64,000 bases of DNA from Vigna angularis (taxonomy: Eukaryota; Streptophyta; Magnoliopsida; Fabales; Fabaceae). A model generated the notes under the pieces. The model was not told the origin of the DNA and did no database searches. It saw only the letters and a list, made by a program, of their open reading frames with translations. The stretch is taken from assembly GCF_016808095.1 (NCBI RefSeq), contig NC_068976.1:22476371-22540370 (forward strand). Reading direction: 5' to 3'. Below, piece after piece: positions 13,537-25,500 of this stretch. Every line of letters starts with the position of its first letter. The first letter of the stretch is position 1. A program made the translations under genes and the position numbers.

Positions 13537-16500
13537 TCAACTTTGAGGTTCAGAATTCTGCTGACCATCCTGAGACTGAGAATTCAGATTACCGTTTTGA
13601 GACTGCGAATTCAACCGCTGAAACTTTTTGACCTCCTGAATGTTTTGCCTAAGTTCTGTGTACATTTTGACAGAACAACCAGACAGATTATTTAATTGAC
13701 CGAGAAACCGAATCAAGCTTCGTCGAAATTGATCAAGGCCTGTTGCCCAGTCCTCTGACATGTCATCTGCTAATAAACCATCGGCTGATTCGCCACCAAT
13801 ATCAGCCTTCCATGTTGGCATATGAGGATGAGCACCTTTTCCTTGATTCTTGTCTTGGTGTGGTAAGAACTGGGCAGTATCTGCTGCCAAACTCTTAATG
13901 GAATCTGCAACATCCTTTACTGGTAAGGTACTGAGTTTACTCAACCAGAACTCACAGGTGACGTATATTGGAGGACCATAACGGATAAGATCAGGTTGAT
14001 GCCTCTTTTTTCTCTTAGATGATTTTTCTTTAAGAAGAACACATTTGTGAAGCCATCCGTGTATAGCCTCCAAGTAGAATTTCTGAGCTCCCATCCACTT
14101 GGTAAAGCTTGATGACAGAAATTGGAGTTCATTTTCAAGATAGGCAGTGATTTGTCTGCGTAATTCAGAATGCATGGTGATTCTTGCATGGCTGTTGTTA
14201 TATGCTGCTGACATGATTTGAAACTGAAGTTTGTGGCATTCATGCATCACTTCCCACATCCTACACAACCTGTCAACAAAGCATAACAGAAACTGATGAA
14301 ATACACAAGCAAGAGGTTGATATCAATCAGCAAAAGCAAATTCACATGTGTGAACCATCCATCTCTGTGACTGTGAAAGCATAAATTGCTTACAGATCGA
14401 ATCTCAATAAACTGATACGAAAGGTTGATCTAGTTAAGAAAAAGGGTTTTGATCTCTGTAGTCTTCTGGTAAAAAAAACTCTATACTGTTTAGCGTGCAG
14501 AAAAACCACTATAGCAACGTGCTATACCTCAGTCGTTAAGATCAAAGAGAGATGATCCATAGTAGAAAGGATCTTCTGATTATACCCCATTGCTAAGAAC
14601 TTAAATAAGGGTGTAATTCAGTCACCTGAACTTGATATAGAATGACTTTCACATAAGCAAAACAATGTATTTAAGTAATAGAGCTATTGATTATCGATTA
14701 TTGTTTTTTGGTTAAGGAAATTTATAGCTTCAATACAAAAAAAAAAAAAATACCAAATGAATTTACCAAATATAGCAACTTTCACTATATAAACAGAAAC
14801 TTGCAAATAAACTTTCTTATGCTATTCATGGTTGGTCTTCTTGGTGCATCTTTTATTCACTCTGGTATTTTTTTGTATTATCGAGGCAATGCATGTCGGC
14901 ATGAAATAGAGAGTCAATAAAACAAGAAAGAGCTACAGAATCATACCCTTCAATCAACTCCTCAAGCTGTGGTTGAAGCTCTTTGTCCCGTAACTCTTCA
15001 ATCCTCATTGATATGGAGTCTATCCTGTGAATTGCAACTCTGATTCTTGAGTGCAGATCCTTGACTGTTGCACGTGTTTTATCAACCTTAGAGGTTTTTT
15101 CTCCTTTTGATTCCAGTTGTCTTAAGATTTTACATTTCGTGTCATATTCTTTTCTGACAATCTCACTAGCCTGCTCACAGAAAAAACCAATGATCTTAGC
15201 AAACAGACAGAGAATAAGAAGATATGTGCCAAGCCATTCAAAATATTTTACTGTCAACTGATAACTTCAGGATTTGGTCTAAAAGATTCAAAACAAAGAC
15301 TTCTGAACATACTATTGCCGAAATATAACACCCACTAAATATACAATGGTTGACAAAATTGTTGATAAGAAATACACTGTACCTTCACTTCATCATAGAG
15401 TTTCCTTTCCCAAGCATATAGCCTATCCAAGGTAGATGCATGGCTTCCAGAAATCATACAAGAACTATCAAAGAGATTATTGGTATGGTCCTCAACATTG
15501 TCCATTGAATTTGATGCTCCTAAAGGGTTTCTGGATGAGGAGGAACGGGATGATGCCGTCCTGTGCCATGTTAAGTACTTAATCGAGTTTTGAGCAGGTT
15601 CTAGGAGGATGTAAAAAGGGAAAAGTTAGATGTTGAATTAAAAAACCAGGTTTCAAAAACGTAGGAATGAACATCGAAATTACAAAAGAAAAAATAGATA
15701 GCAAAAATTTATCAGATGGTCAGGTATAACCTTATATTCTGAAATGAGTCACTTTTAATGGCTGACTAGAGAATTTTTTGTACTTGCAGCATGTAAAAGG
15801 AAAAGAACTCAATGAATTTTAAAATAAGTAGGAAATGAACAACATTAGTTACATCTCATAAAAGCCAATTCTCTAAGCCACAGAATACACAACATTCAAC
15901 AATTTCATGGCAACACCAATAATAGGCAGATTTAATAATTGGCAATTCGAATCACTCCTGCTGAGGAAAATATGTACTCTAAGGGAATACTTTCAATTTG
16001 ATAACTAAAAGATTGGTTCAACCCCACAAGGCCAGTAATGTCAAGCAAAATAAAAGGATAAACTGTAAAAATGACTCAAATTACCTTCTGGAACCTGGGT
16101 TGGGTCTTCTCCACATGAGAAGCATGCCTTCAATAACGAGGATACCACAGAACCATCTGTTACAAATAAGAATTCTCTGGTTTACATTTTAAAACATTTC
16201 ATTTTGAAATAAAATATACAACAATGAAAAGAAACATCCAAAAGCTTCTTTGAAACAGAAAGTGAAGTTTTCTCTCAACTCAAGGATATCACCAAGATAT
16301 TTTAGCAAAATATGTAATGTACCATAATCTTAGTTAATGGACATTCATGCAAGGAGTGCCTGCCTGTGGCCTAGAGTATATTCCTTTTCTATTTTTGGCC
16401 AAGTGTCTAGAGAGTATCTTAAGTTTTAGCATGAACATGGGGGAAAATTGCATTCCAAATCTCATCTTTATATTTTACTTGCACTAAAAAGTAAGAGCTG

Positions 16501-17665
16501 ATAGGATTTTATATTCCCAAATGAAAACTGATTCAGAGCCAGATAGAAAGAAAAGAAGAGAGACAGCAAGATTACTTTCTTTTCCCGGGAATATTGGACG
16601 AAAGTGAAATTTGTTTGCTTCGAGCATCCTTGGAACCTCTTTACCAGATTCTGAAGCTTTATTAAAGAGCAGTTCAATATCTCTCACGCTTGAAAAGAAA
16701 TTCTTTGGGGTGACTTTATTTTCACTATGACTTTCCTTCTCCATTGGTTTATTTGTCTCAGGTGGAGGCAAAGCTGCCATAGGTGCTGTCTTTAATGTAG
16801 ATAAATTAGCAGAGTTTCCCTTTTCTCCATTTACTGATTCAACTTCAGAAGCTGAATGTCCTGACAGAGGCTTGGTTGTGGGAGGTAAAGCATCTTCTTG
16901 AACATGAATTGAATTAGCTCTATTCAGATTTTCAAATCTTTGGACTAGAGTTTCTGCAGTAGGCTCTTCATCAAATTCATCTTCAGAGTCCCTAGAGTGT
17001 TCCCTTCCATGAGATGAAGACTTCTCTTCATCATCTTCTAATTCTGGAATTCCCTCTTCCTCTCTCAGTCTTTGTATATCATCAGCATTCCCCATATCTT
17101 GATGCATCCCCTTCCCATCTTGAAAAGAAAATTGATGGTCAATGGGATGAAAAAGACCAAAAAAATCCCATTGTGGCGTTCCAGCTGGAAGAGAGGAATC
17201 TTCAAATGCTACACTGGCATGTTGTGTTGTAGTACCTGATGATGTTACTATTCCAATAACAGGTACGGGTGGTCTTTCTTCGACTTTCTTAGAAGAAATA
17301 GTGCTCTGTTTCATGTGATTTGCTCGGAACTTACCAGAAGGAGGGGAGGGAGTTGGGAAGAATGTTTCATTTTCTGCTGCATCTATGTGATGTGACACAG
17401 TCGGTGAAGAGAATGAGAGGGTCCTTTCAGTTAAAGCAAGTGGTTGCTCTGGTGTTGCATTATTGTACAAAGAAGGCTCAACTGGTCCCTCAGGTTCTGT
17501 GAATTTTCTGAGAGCTGTTCCTGTATTTTTCAGTGATTGAATATATGAAACATGAGCTGCTGCTAATGAGCAACGCCCATCAAGCGCTTGTCTCACAAAC
17601 CTCCTCCTTTCACGACATAGCTGCAGTGCCTTGTCATCCTCCATTTTGGAGCTTGATGCTCCCAT
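13537..17665 (-). CDS. DUF630/DUF632 protein (NRG2-related)
   Basis: Five coding exons on the minus strand join in frame: 17665-16576, 16156-16085, 15600-15383, 15170-14947 and 14269-13537, giving 778 residues. The N-terminus MGASSSK fits N-myristoylation at Gly2, which would tether the protein to membranes. DUF630 follows (CRERRRFVRQALDGR, AAHVSYIQSL, about residues 1-60). A long disordered acidic and proline-rich middle leads to the DUF632 helical region (about 390-700), with YLTWHR, RLYAWERKLYDEVK, RIRVAIHRIDSIS and ELQFLSSSFTKW. The family includes Arabidopsis NRG2 (nitrate signalling) and rice REL2 (leaf rolling); several members were once annotated as bZIP proteins. The function of this member is not known. 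The tail is Gln/Asn/Ser-rich (NSQSQNGNLNSQSQ). It is convergent with the NHL gene. Confidence 0.92.
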
Positions 17666-18660
17666 TATTTCAAATCTAGCTGAATTTAGCTTTTCCTTAA
17701 TGGAAATCCTTCACTGAAGTTCTATCTGTAAATTCATCAAACAGTAAATGAATAAGAATAATAAACCAGATCAAATCTCTTTTTTAAGGACACAAAAGCA
17801 TGATTTTCTTTGTAAGAAACAGAACAATTTAAACAACTGGTGGAGATGATAACCATCAAAACAATAAAATGTCACCATCAATTTTCATCAGGACACACAA
17901 GCAAACAAAAATTTCTTCTGATCTGAAGAATATGCTGGGAAAAACAATGCAAATGAAACCACCGCAAAACAGAAGCAACAATTGAAGAGGGAAAATCAGC
18001 TCAAACTCCAAAACAATCAAAGAGAAAGAGCATCCACTATCCAAAAAGACAGCAATAGTTGAAAGGTGAAGTTGAAAGCCAAAAGACAGTGTTCAAAGCC
18101 CAATGAGAGACCCAGACAGTGAGTGAGTGCGTGGGATGCAGAAAGCAACGAAATTTACAGTAAAGGAGACAAATTTCAAGGAAGAGATAAATTATCCAAC
18201 TACAAAATAGAAAGTGAGAATTGTTTTGAGTAACTAACCAAAAGAAAAGTTGAATTAGACCCAAAAACAAATTATGTAGCAGGAACAAGGAGAGTACCCA
18301 TAAAGCAGAAATCACAAATTGGAATTTGTAAAAAGATGAAAAATTTGGTGGGTACCAACTACCAAGGCTGCAGTGAAGCAAAGCTGCAAGATATGAACTT
18401 GGATTTCAGCAAAGACTCAAGTAAGAGAATCATTGACAGAAACGGGATTTGGGAATTTTCAGAGAAGAGAGAGAAATAAAGAGAGAGAGAGAGAGAATAA
18501 TGTTAAGTAAATGTAATGTGATGAATCTTATTACCATTGCTGCTTCCATGCAAAAGAAACATAGGAGGCCACAGTGAATCAGTGATGCCACCTCCGCATG
18601 GGTCCCACTATCAGCCGAAAGTGCAGCGTGATTAACACGCGCTTGGAGCATTCAATACTT
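17666..18660 (-). other. Leader and promoter region of the DUF630/632 gene
   Basis: No coding exon is supported between the start codon at 17665 and about 18660. The sequence probably holds the 5' UTR, perhaps with an intron, and the promoter. A (GA)8 microsatellite at 18481-18496 lies within it. Confidence 0.4.
18481..18496. repeat. (GA)8 microsatellite
   Basis: Eight GA dinucleotides in a row inside a purine-rich stretch upstream of the DUF630/632 gene. GAGA tracts in plant 5' regions can bind BPC proteins, but this is only a possibility here. Confidence 0.85.
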
Positions 18661-19829
18661 CAATGCACAAGAAAGCAAATGGTACTATACTATCTTTCTT
18701 TTCAAAGGCATCTAATTTTCCATCTTTCATTTTCCATCTTAAAAAAGTGTCTAACTTCTTATATCTATTAGTAAAAAAAATATAAAATTACCCAGAAGAG
18801 AAAAAAAATTCAAAGCTTTAATAATAAAGTTACATATATGTTGTTGGTTGAAGTTTAATATTATGTGCCTGATACAGTTCAGTTGGGTTAGCATAAAAGT
18901 ACTATGTGACTGTGCAAACTCGTACATGATTATTTGTTTATTCGATTAAAATATTAAACAAAGTTTGAATTTTTTTTGTTCAACATGTACATATAAACAA
19001 AGGGGTAAATGATATCAGATATTAAGGTATAAGATATTCAAGATTTGCAAAAGGGTGAGAGGAGCTTATGTGGTAAAGTAGAAGATGATGAGAAGAGGAG
19101 AAAAAGAAAAGTGTATGAAATGTGGCCATGTGATGAGTTTTTTGGCTTGATCATATCTTTTCTGGGTCATGCCTCTAATTGATGTTTTACTTTTCTCTGT
19201 AACCTAATTCTAAATTTGTCCTTAAAAATTCTGGGACCACAATAAGTGTCACCATATTCTTCAAGCATTGTGTCAGCTTCTTCCTTACATTTAACAAAAA
19301 GTAATCATGCAACCTATAAATTTAATACTTTAAAGATGATCTTTCTCTAAAATAATAATATGGTAGCACCATAACTTTCAACCAGTCAAATCAAAAACGA
19401 AACTTTATAGGATTAAAACATGAACCTAACTGTCATGAAGTGTGTGAATCAGAAAAATTTATAGCTTGCAATAATTTTACTCAACTGAGCTAAATTTACC
19501 ACCCTTTATGTTGTCCTTGTACTCATAAAAAAAAGAAAAGCATCAACCTAAGAACAGTTACTTTAAATGAAAAAAATGGTTACTAGAGAAATATTAATGG
19601 TATTAAAACTTTTGTCTTCTGACCAATAATGATCACTGAGAAATGAAGTAGAAAAGAATAATTATTAAAAAAAATGACATTTTCATCTTTCTTATAAAAA
19701 AATTACATTTCTATAAGAGAGTGATATTATCTCTAATTTAAATATTAATATAATGAATTTTGAATTTATATTTGAATTCTCAACACTTCGATCAATTTAC
19801 TTTATTGAAAATTTTAATTTTTGTTAATA
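18661..19829. other. AT-rich intergenic region before the retrotransposon
   Basis: No open frame or repeat with support was found. The sequence ends at the TTATA target site where the LTR retrotransposon inserted. Confidence 0.5.
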
Positions 19830-19834
19830 TTATA
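19830..19834. repeat. Left target-site duplication TTATA
   Basis: Five bases directly before the 5' LTR, identical to 29754-29758. Confidence 0.93.
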
Positions 19835-19891
19835 TGTGAGACCCATAATAATTAGCCTCAATTAATCCTGACACCTCACCATTAATGCACG

Positions 19892-19994
19892 CCACGTCAT
19901 TTCCAGCCATTAAAAATCCACTCTCTAATCTGATCCCATTCCTCTCAGACGTGCACGAAGAACCACGCCCATCATTTCTCTGAACCATTTAAAA
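19892..19994 (+). promoter_or_regulatory. Putative LTR promoter: CCACGTCA element and TATA-like box
   Basis: CCACGTCA (19892-19899) is a C/G-hybrid bZIP site, the core of plant unfolded-protein-response and HY5/ABI5-type sites. ATTTAAAA (19987-19994) is a plausible TATA box about 90 bases on. The same block is in the 3' LTR at 27236-27338. Promoter activity is inferred. Confidence 0.4.
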
Positions 19995-21022
19995 CGCACT
20001 AAACTCTGCATGCAAGCATGCCACTTGTCACTTTGGAAGTTTCTGAAATCAGAATGGGGGTTGCAGGTGTCCGAAAATGAGACGCTCGCTCGTCTGGAAT
20101 TGGAAGGAACAAAAGTAATTTTTGAAAACCCTTCCGCTCACCTGCACCATTCATCCTCTTCCTCAGAACTCACCCTTTCAACTTCTCCAACCACTCTCTA
20201 AAACCAGTAAACTTCTCTCTACTGCAACTCCTCATTTCCTTCTCCGATTTCAATTTCAGAACCGTAGGAACGTTCATCCGGCTATGGTCTTCCTTTGGAA
20301 CCGAACTGAACTGGAATCTAAGCTGGTAAGTTTTCCTTTCTACACGTCGTCTCCTCTGGTTTCATGCGAACCCTGGTTTTGGTTGCATGCATGAGTTCTA
20401 GGTCTGAATTATGTTGATTTTTGGTGTCTTAGATTTACGTGGGAACTGTTGAGCGAAACCTGGGTGTAAGACGTGGTTAGAGGAAACCCTAAAATCTTGT
20501 TATTGGAAGTACACTGCTATCCAGGTAAGGGAAGCTTACATATATTTAAATTTATACGTGTATGAGTGTATGAAAGCATGATGTGGGTTGTCTGTATGAA
20601 ATTTCTGTATACGTGTTTTTCTGGATCTGCATGAACGAACCCTGTTGTGCTGTTATGGATGTTTGCTGATATGATTTCTGGGTTGTTGAACTGCATGCTG
20701 GTTGAAACGTATGAGTGATGGAAGAATACTATAATGTATGAATTGTTAATATGTTGATTTTTGAATATGAATTAATCTGGAAGTGAAAGTATAAAGTTCA
20801 TCGATTTGAGATTCATTTGAAGTATAAAGTATAAGTTAAATTGTTGAAATCTGGAAAATTGTTAAGGTTGAGAAATCTGCACTTAAATCATGTCTTTGAT
20901 AAATGACGCTCGTCACTGTACGGTCTTAAACCGTTCGGTTTCCTCTTAAAATAACTTAGAATGGATTCCTTCATTTGGAAAGAATTCTGCTCGTGAACGA
21001 GCGTCCCTGTTTGGATCTTTGA

Positions 21023-21369
21023 GAGCGTTCGACCTTATGTCGAGCGTTCGTCCGTTAGAGCGTTCGACCTCATGTCGAGCGTTCGTCCGTTAGAGCGTTC
21101 GACCTCATGTCGAGCGTTCGTCTGTGAGAGCGTTCGACCTCATGTCGAGCGTTCGTCTGTGAGAGCGTTCGTCTTTGAGAGCGTTCGACCTTATGTCGAG
21201 CGTTCGTCTGTGAGAGCGTTCGTCCGTTAGAGCGTTCGACCTCATGTCGAGCGTTCGTCTGTGAGAGCGTTCGACCTCATGTCGAGCGTTCGTCTTTGAT
21301 AGCGTTCGACCTCATATCGAGCGTTCGTCTTTAATATCGTTCGGCCTTATATCGAACGATCGTTCTAAA
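21023..21369. repeat. 35-bp hairpin-forming tandem array in the 5' LTR
   Basis: Nine units of about 35 bases plus two 16-base half units fill the interval exactly. A unit reads GAGCGTTCGACC, TCATGTCGAGC, GTTCGTCCGTTA in sequence. Each holds the inverted pair TCGAC-(5)-GTCGA, so each unit can form a short hairpin. The last two units are degraded. The identical array is at 28367-28713 in the 3' LTR. Confidence 0.93.
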
Positions 21370-22087
21370 TCGCGCAAGGTCTCCTATCAAGCGCTCGTAC
21401 AACTGAATAAGTATTTGATTTTAAACAGCGTTCGTCCTGAATTTGAAATAGCGTTCGTCCTGATCTCAAATAGCGTTCGTCTATACAGTTAATTAACGTT
21501 CGTCTTTTAGAGAAGTGTAATTGAGAATGAAAATGTGATGTTGAGGAAATTATAAAATGGACGAATCATATATAAGGTGAAATTATGATATTGATATTTG
21601 AACGAGCGTTCCAAGGAGGAACGACTCTGATTTCTATTGGATATGAAATTTGGTAAAGTATGACTGTGGATCAGTTAAGACTCGCTGTCCATCCTGATGT
21701 TCCGTGATACGCCTCTTCAAGTAGAAGGGGGTATTCATGTGTGGGAACGGCAGGAGGTCCTTAGTCCATAAGTTAACATGGGCGACGTAAGAACGGACTT
21801 ACCTCGAGTGGCAGCTGTTTGGTGTATCCCAGTTACTACATCACTCGGGTGCAAGGACGCTTGTAACTACACAGATTCATACAGTCCGGACGGTCGGTCT
21901 AGCATTAGTATATTTATGTTTGATTGATGTTATGCGTATATGAGTTGATTGTATGATGGTTTGAATAAAAATGTTGAAGTATAAATTTAAATTACGTAAG
22001 CTTACCCTTTCGTTTTTCCATTGTGTTGTCCACTGTCCATGTACGTTCGTCCTGTCTTGCAATGATCATCCGTTGTGGATGTGAGCA

Positions 22088-22177
22088 GATGGTGGTGCAT
22101 CCCTTGAAGAAATGCTGGAAGAAGAAAATTTGGACGATGCCAATCTGGTGGAAGTTGAAGTAAAGGCCGAGCCTTAG
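22088..22177 (+). other. Conserved acidic 29-codon reading frame within the LTR
   Basis: An open frame of 29 codons plus TAG follows a splice-acceptor-like GAGCAG. It encodes an acidic peptide with LEEMLEEENLDDANL followed by VEVEVKAEP. The diverged solo LTR at 48480-50924 encodes LEEVLEEENLEDASL followed by VDVEVKA at the matching place, with most changes at third codon positions. There is no usable ATG just upstream in this copy (ATG is followed at once by TGA), so translation would need splicing from an upstream exon or use of an internal ATG. The function is unknown. The second copy is at 29432-29521. Confidence 0.5.
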
Positions 22178-22413
22178 AGCGCTCGTAGATGTTAGGTTGT
22201 AGATGTTAGCTCATTTTTGGACGTTCGGTTACTTTTGTAAAACCATTCGTTCTGATTTATTTTCCTGTTTCTCTGAAACGCTCGTTATTTTGTACTGTAG
22301 CCGTTCGGCTTTGACCCTTGAACTCTGTTTAATCTTAAAGACTGTTTACTGTACTGTTAATTGTAATTAATCCTGATTTATGGTAATTATGGTATTTTGG
22401 GATGTTACATTAG

Positions 22414-22425
22414 TGGTATCAGAGC
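22414..22425 (+). other. Primer binding site (tRNA-Met type)
   Basis: TGGTATCAGAGC, four bases after the 5' LTR end, is complementary to the 3' end of plant initiator methionine tRNA, the usual primer of Ty3/gypsy and copia elements. Confidence 0.93.
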
Positions 22426-22564
22426 AGTTTTGTTCTCTTAAGGACGTTGTAGGGTTATGAGTGCACTGTGTTTTTGCTGTGTGCTTATTGCATGTTTAAT
22501 GAGTTATTGTTATTTAACTCTTGGACATATCTAACGCTCGTTTTTCTCTGTATCCAGAGAACGA

Positions 22565-25500
22565 ATGGCACCTAGACTCCCTCCTCCCCCGCAGCCTAAC
22601 GAACCTGATGCGTCCAACAACGCTAGGTTGTTGGAGACGGTGATAGACCGCTTACAGCAACAAAACACGACCCTCATGGAGCAAAACGCCACTCTGATGC
22701 AGCAAAACCAAGCTGCTATGCAGAGCTTGGAGGCCTCTCGTGCAAATTCTGAGACCATGCAGAGGCAGTTGATGGAGATACTTGCAGCAACTAGAGGTGC
22801 GTCTGGAGCATCCTCTTCAAACGCTGCTCAACCAAATGCTGAATGAAGCTTGGAGAGTTTCCTCCAACACCATCCGGCTAAGTTCAGTGAGAAGGGTCTC
22901 CCAGATGAAGCAGATCAATGGTTAAGGGATATAGAGAAAATTTTCAATGCCAAGAGATGCCCAGATGAGAATAGATTAGCGTACGCGGAATATCTGTTGA
23001 CGGGAGAAGCATGTCATTGGTGGACGAGCGCGAAAGCCATTCTCGCAGACGCACAACAGCTGGTCACTTGGGAGGTGTTTAGGGCTAAGTTTTATGAAGA
23101 ATACTTTCCGGACATCGTTCAGTTTGCGAAGGAGGTGGAATTTCTACAACTAGTTCAAGGGGGTATGTCTGTTTCCGAATACACCAATAAGTTCAAGCAC
23201 CTCGTCAGATTCAATACCATGGCCACGAGTGAAGTGTGGCAGTGTAGAAAGTTTGAAAACGGATTGCGGAGCGACTTGAAAGTATTGATATCCAGTTTGT
23301 GTATCCGAACGTTCCCTACTATGGTTGAGAGAGCCAAGGTCTTGGAGAGGAACATGGCAGAAGCGGAACGTCAGAAGAGGTCACAACAAGTGAGTAGAGG
23401 ACCAATCGTGTCCAGGGGAGGAGCGGTACAGAGGAGACCTCCTTACGCTCGTCCAAATCAGTCTTCTCAGACGAGCGGGTCTCAAGCAGTAGTTCCTGTC
23501 GGACAGTCTGGGCAGGGAGGTGTCGTTTGTTTCCGGTGTGGAGGGCCACATTATAGGTCTTCATGCCCTCAGTTGGTGGGAGTCAAGCACTGTAATAGTT
23601 GTGGGAGAAACGGACACTCGGATCATGAGTGCAATATGAGTGGGCGTGCGGTGATGAGGCCACCCAATGCTGGAAGGAATCAGGCGAGAGGAGGACGAGC
23701 CCAAGCAAGTGGGCGAGTATATGCTATAACGAGCGCGGAGGCAGCGAGCTCAGGTAACCTTGTAATTGGTGAATGCATGCTGTATGGTAGATCATGCTGT
23801 GCTTTGTTTGATTCGGGGGCGACGCACTCCTTCATCTCGAAGGCGTGTGTTGAAAAACTGGGATTAAAAGTGAGTGAGATGTTGTGTGATCTGGTGGTGT
23901 CTACCCCAGCAGCTGGTGAGGTTAGGACGTCCACTATGTGCGTCAAGTGTCCTATAGAAGTGGAGGGACATAAGTTTAAGGTTAGCCTCATCTGCTTACC
24001 TCTTCAAGGTTTGGAGGTGATCTTAGGAATGGATTGGTTGGCTGCCAATCGCATTCTTATTGATTGTGGAGCGAAAGAATTAATTTTTCCTGGTGAAGAA
24101 GAAGAAGTACTTTCAGTAACGCTCGGTCAGCTAAAAGAAGATATTATGGAGGGCGCGTCTTGCTTCTTGATCATGACGCATGAAGACCGAGAGAGTGCGG
24201 ATGAGAATTTTGAGCGTTCGTCCAATAAGTGCACTGAAGGACGAACGGTTGTGGACGAATTCCAGGATGTCTTTCCAGAAGAGATCCCTGGACTACCTCC
24301 TATGCGTGAGGTTGAATTCACCATTGATCTGGTGACCACAGCAGCCCCTATATCTGTTCAACCGTACCGTATGGCGCCTGCAGAGTTGGTCGAACTCAAA
24401 AAGCAGATTGAGGAACTAATGGAGAAGCAATTCATAAGACCAAGCGTGTCACCATGGGGAGCGCCTGTGCTCTTAGTAAAGAAGAAGGATGGCAGCTCTC
24501 GGTTATGCATAGACTACAGGCAATTGAACAAGCTAACCATCAAGAACAAATACCCGTTGCCAAGGATTGACGACTTGTTGGATCAACTGCATGGGGCAAC
24601 GGTGTTCTCTAAGATTGATTTGCGCTCGGGATATCACCAAATCAGGGTGAAGGAGGACGACATCCAAAAGACCGCATTCAGGTCGCGTTATGGACACTAC
24701 GAGTATGTAGTGATGCCATTTGGAGTAACGAACGCTCCTGCAGTATTCATGGATTATATGAATCGCATCTTCCGGCCATACCTGGACAAATTTGTGGTCG
24801 TTTTTATAGATGATATTCTCATCTACTCTAAGACGCAAGCTGAACATGAAGAACACTTGAGGGCAGTGCTGAGCGTGTTGAGGGAAAAGGAATTGTATGC
24901 CAAACTGTCCAAGTGTTAATTCTGGATGAAGGAGGTGCAATTTCTGGGACATATTGTGTCCGCTGGAGGGATCTCGGTAGATCCAGCAAAGGTACGAGCG
25001 GTTAGGGATTGGGAACATCCGCGTTCAGTCACGGAGGTGAGAAGCTTCGTTGGTCTTGCGGGCTACTATAGACGTTTCATAGAGGGATTCGCCAAGATAG
25101 TGGCTCCACTTACCCAATTGACTAGAAAGGATCAGCCGTTCGCATGGACTGATCTGTGTGAAGAGCGTTTCCAGGAACTGAAAGTGAAGTTGACGAGCGC
25201 CCCTGTACTAGTTATTTCGGACACGTCTAAACCGTTTGAAGTCTATTGCGACGCTTCTCATCAAGGTCTGGGTTGTGTTTTGATGCAAGAGAAGCGAGCG
25301 GTAGCGTATGCGTCTCGGCAGTTGAGGATTCACGAGAGGAATTACCCAACGCACGACCTGGAGTTGGCAGCGGTCGTTTTTGCGCTGAAGATCTGGAGAC
25401 ATTTCTTGTATGGATCCACGTTCCAAGTCTTCAGTGATCACAAGAGTCTCAAGTATCTCTTTGATCAGAAGGAGTTGAATATGAGACAAAGGAGGTGGCT

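Larger units (their letters stand above)
19835..22409 (+). repeat. 5' LTR (2,575 bp)
   Basis: Begins TGTGAG and ends TTACA, in the TG...CA form. It contains a promoter-like block (CCACGTCA at 19892-19899, TTTAAAA near 19988), two short reading frames of doubtful meaning (20010-20201, 20122-20394), strong donor-like sites (CTG/GTAAGT near 20326, CAG/GTAAGG near 20525), a 35-bp tandem array and a short acidic frame near its 3' end. The 3' LTR is nearly identical. Confidence 0.96.

Noticed and set aside
20010..20394. Two overlapping open frames in the LTR (and 27354-27738) as protein genes
   Set aside because: They are low-complexity, show no codon-level conservation that I could see with the solo LTR and lie in a likely leader with splice donors. 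Not called as genes.
21023..21369. Regular direct repeats that could recall a CRISPR array
   Set aside because: The units are contiguous with no unique spacers, lie inside an LTR of a plant retrotransposon and are duplicated exactly in the other LTR.
24917..24919. Programmed frameshift between pol segments
   Set aside because: The segments on both sides of the stop are in the same frame, so this is a stop codon in one frame, not a frameshift site.
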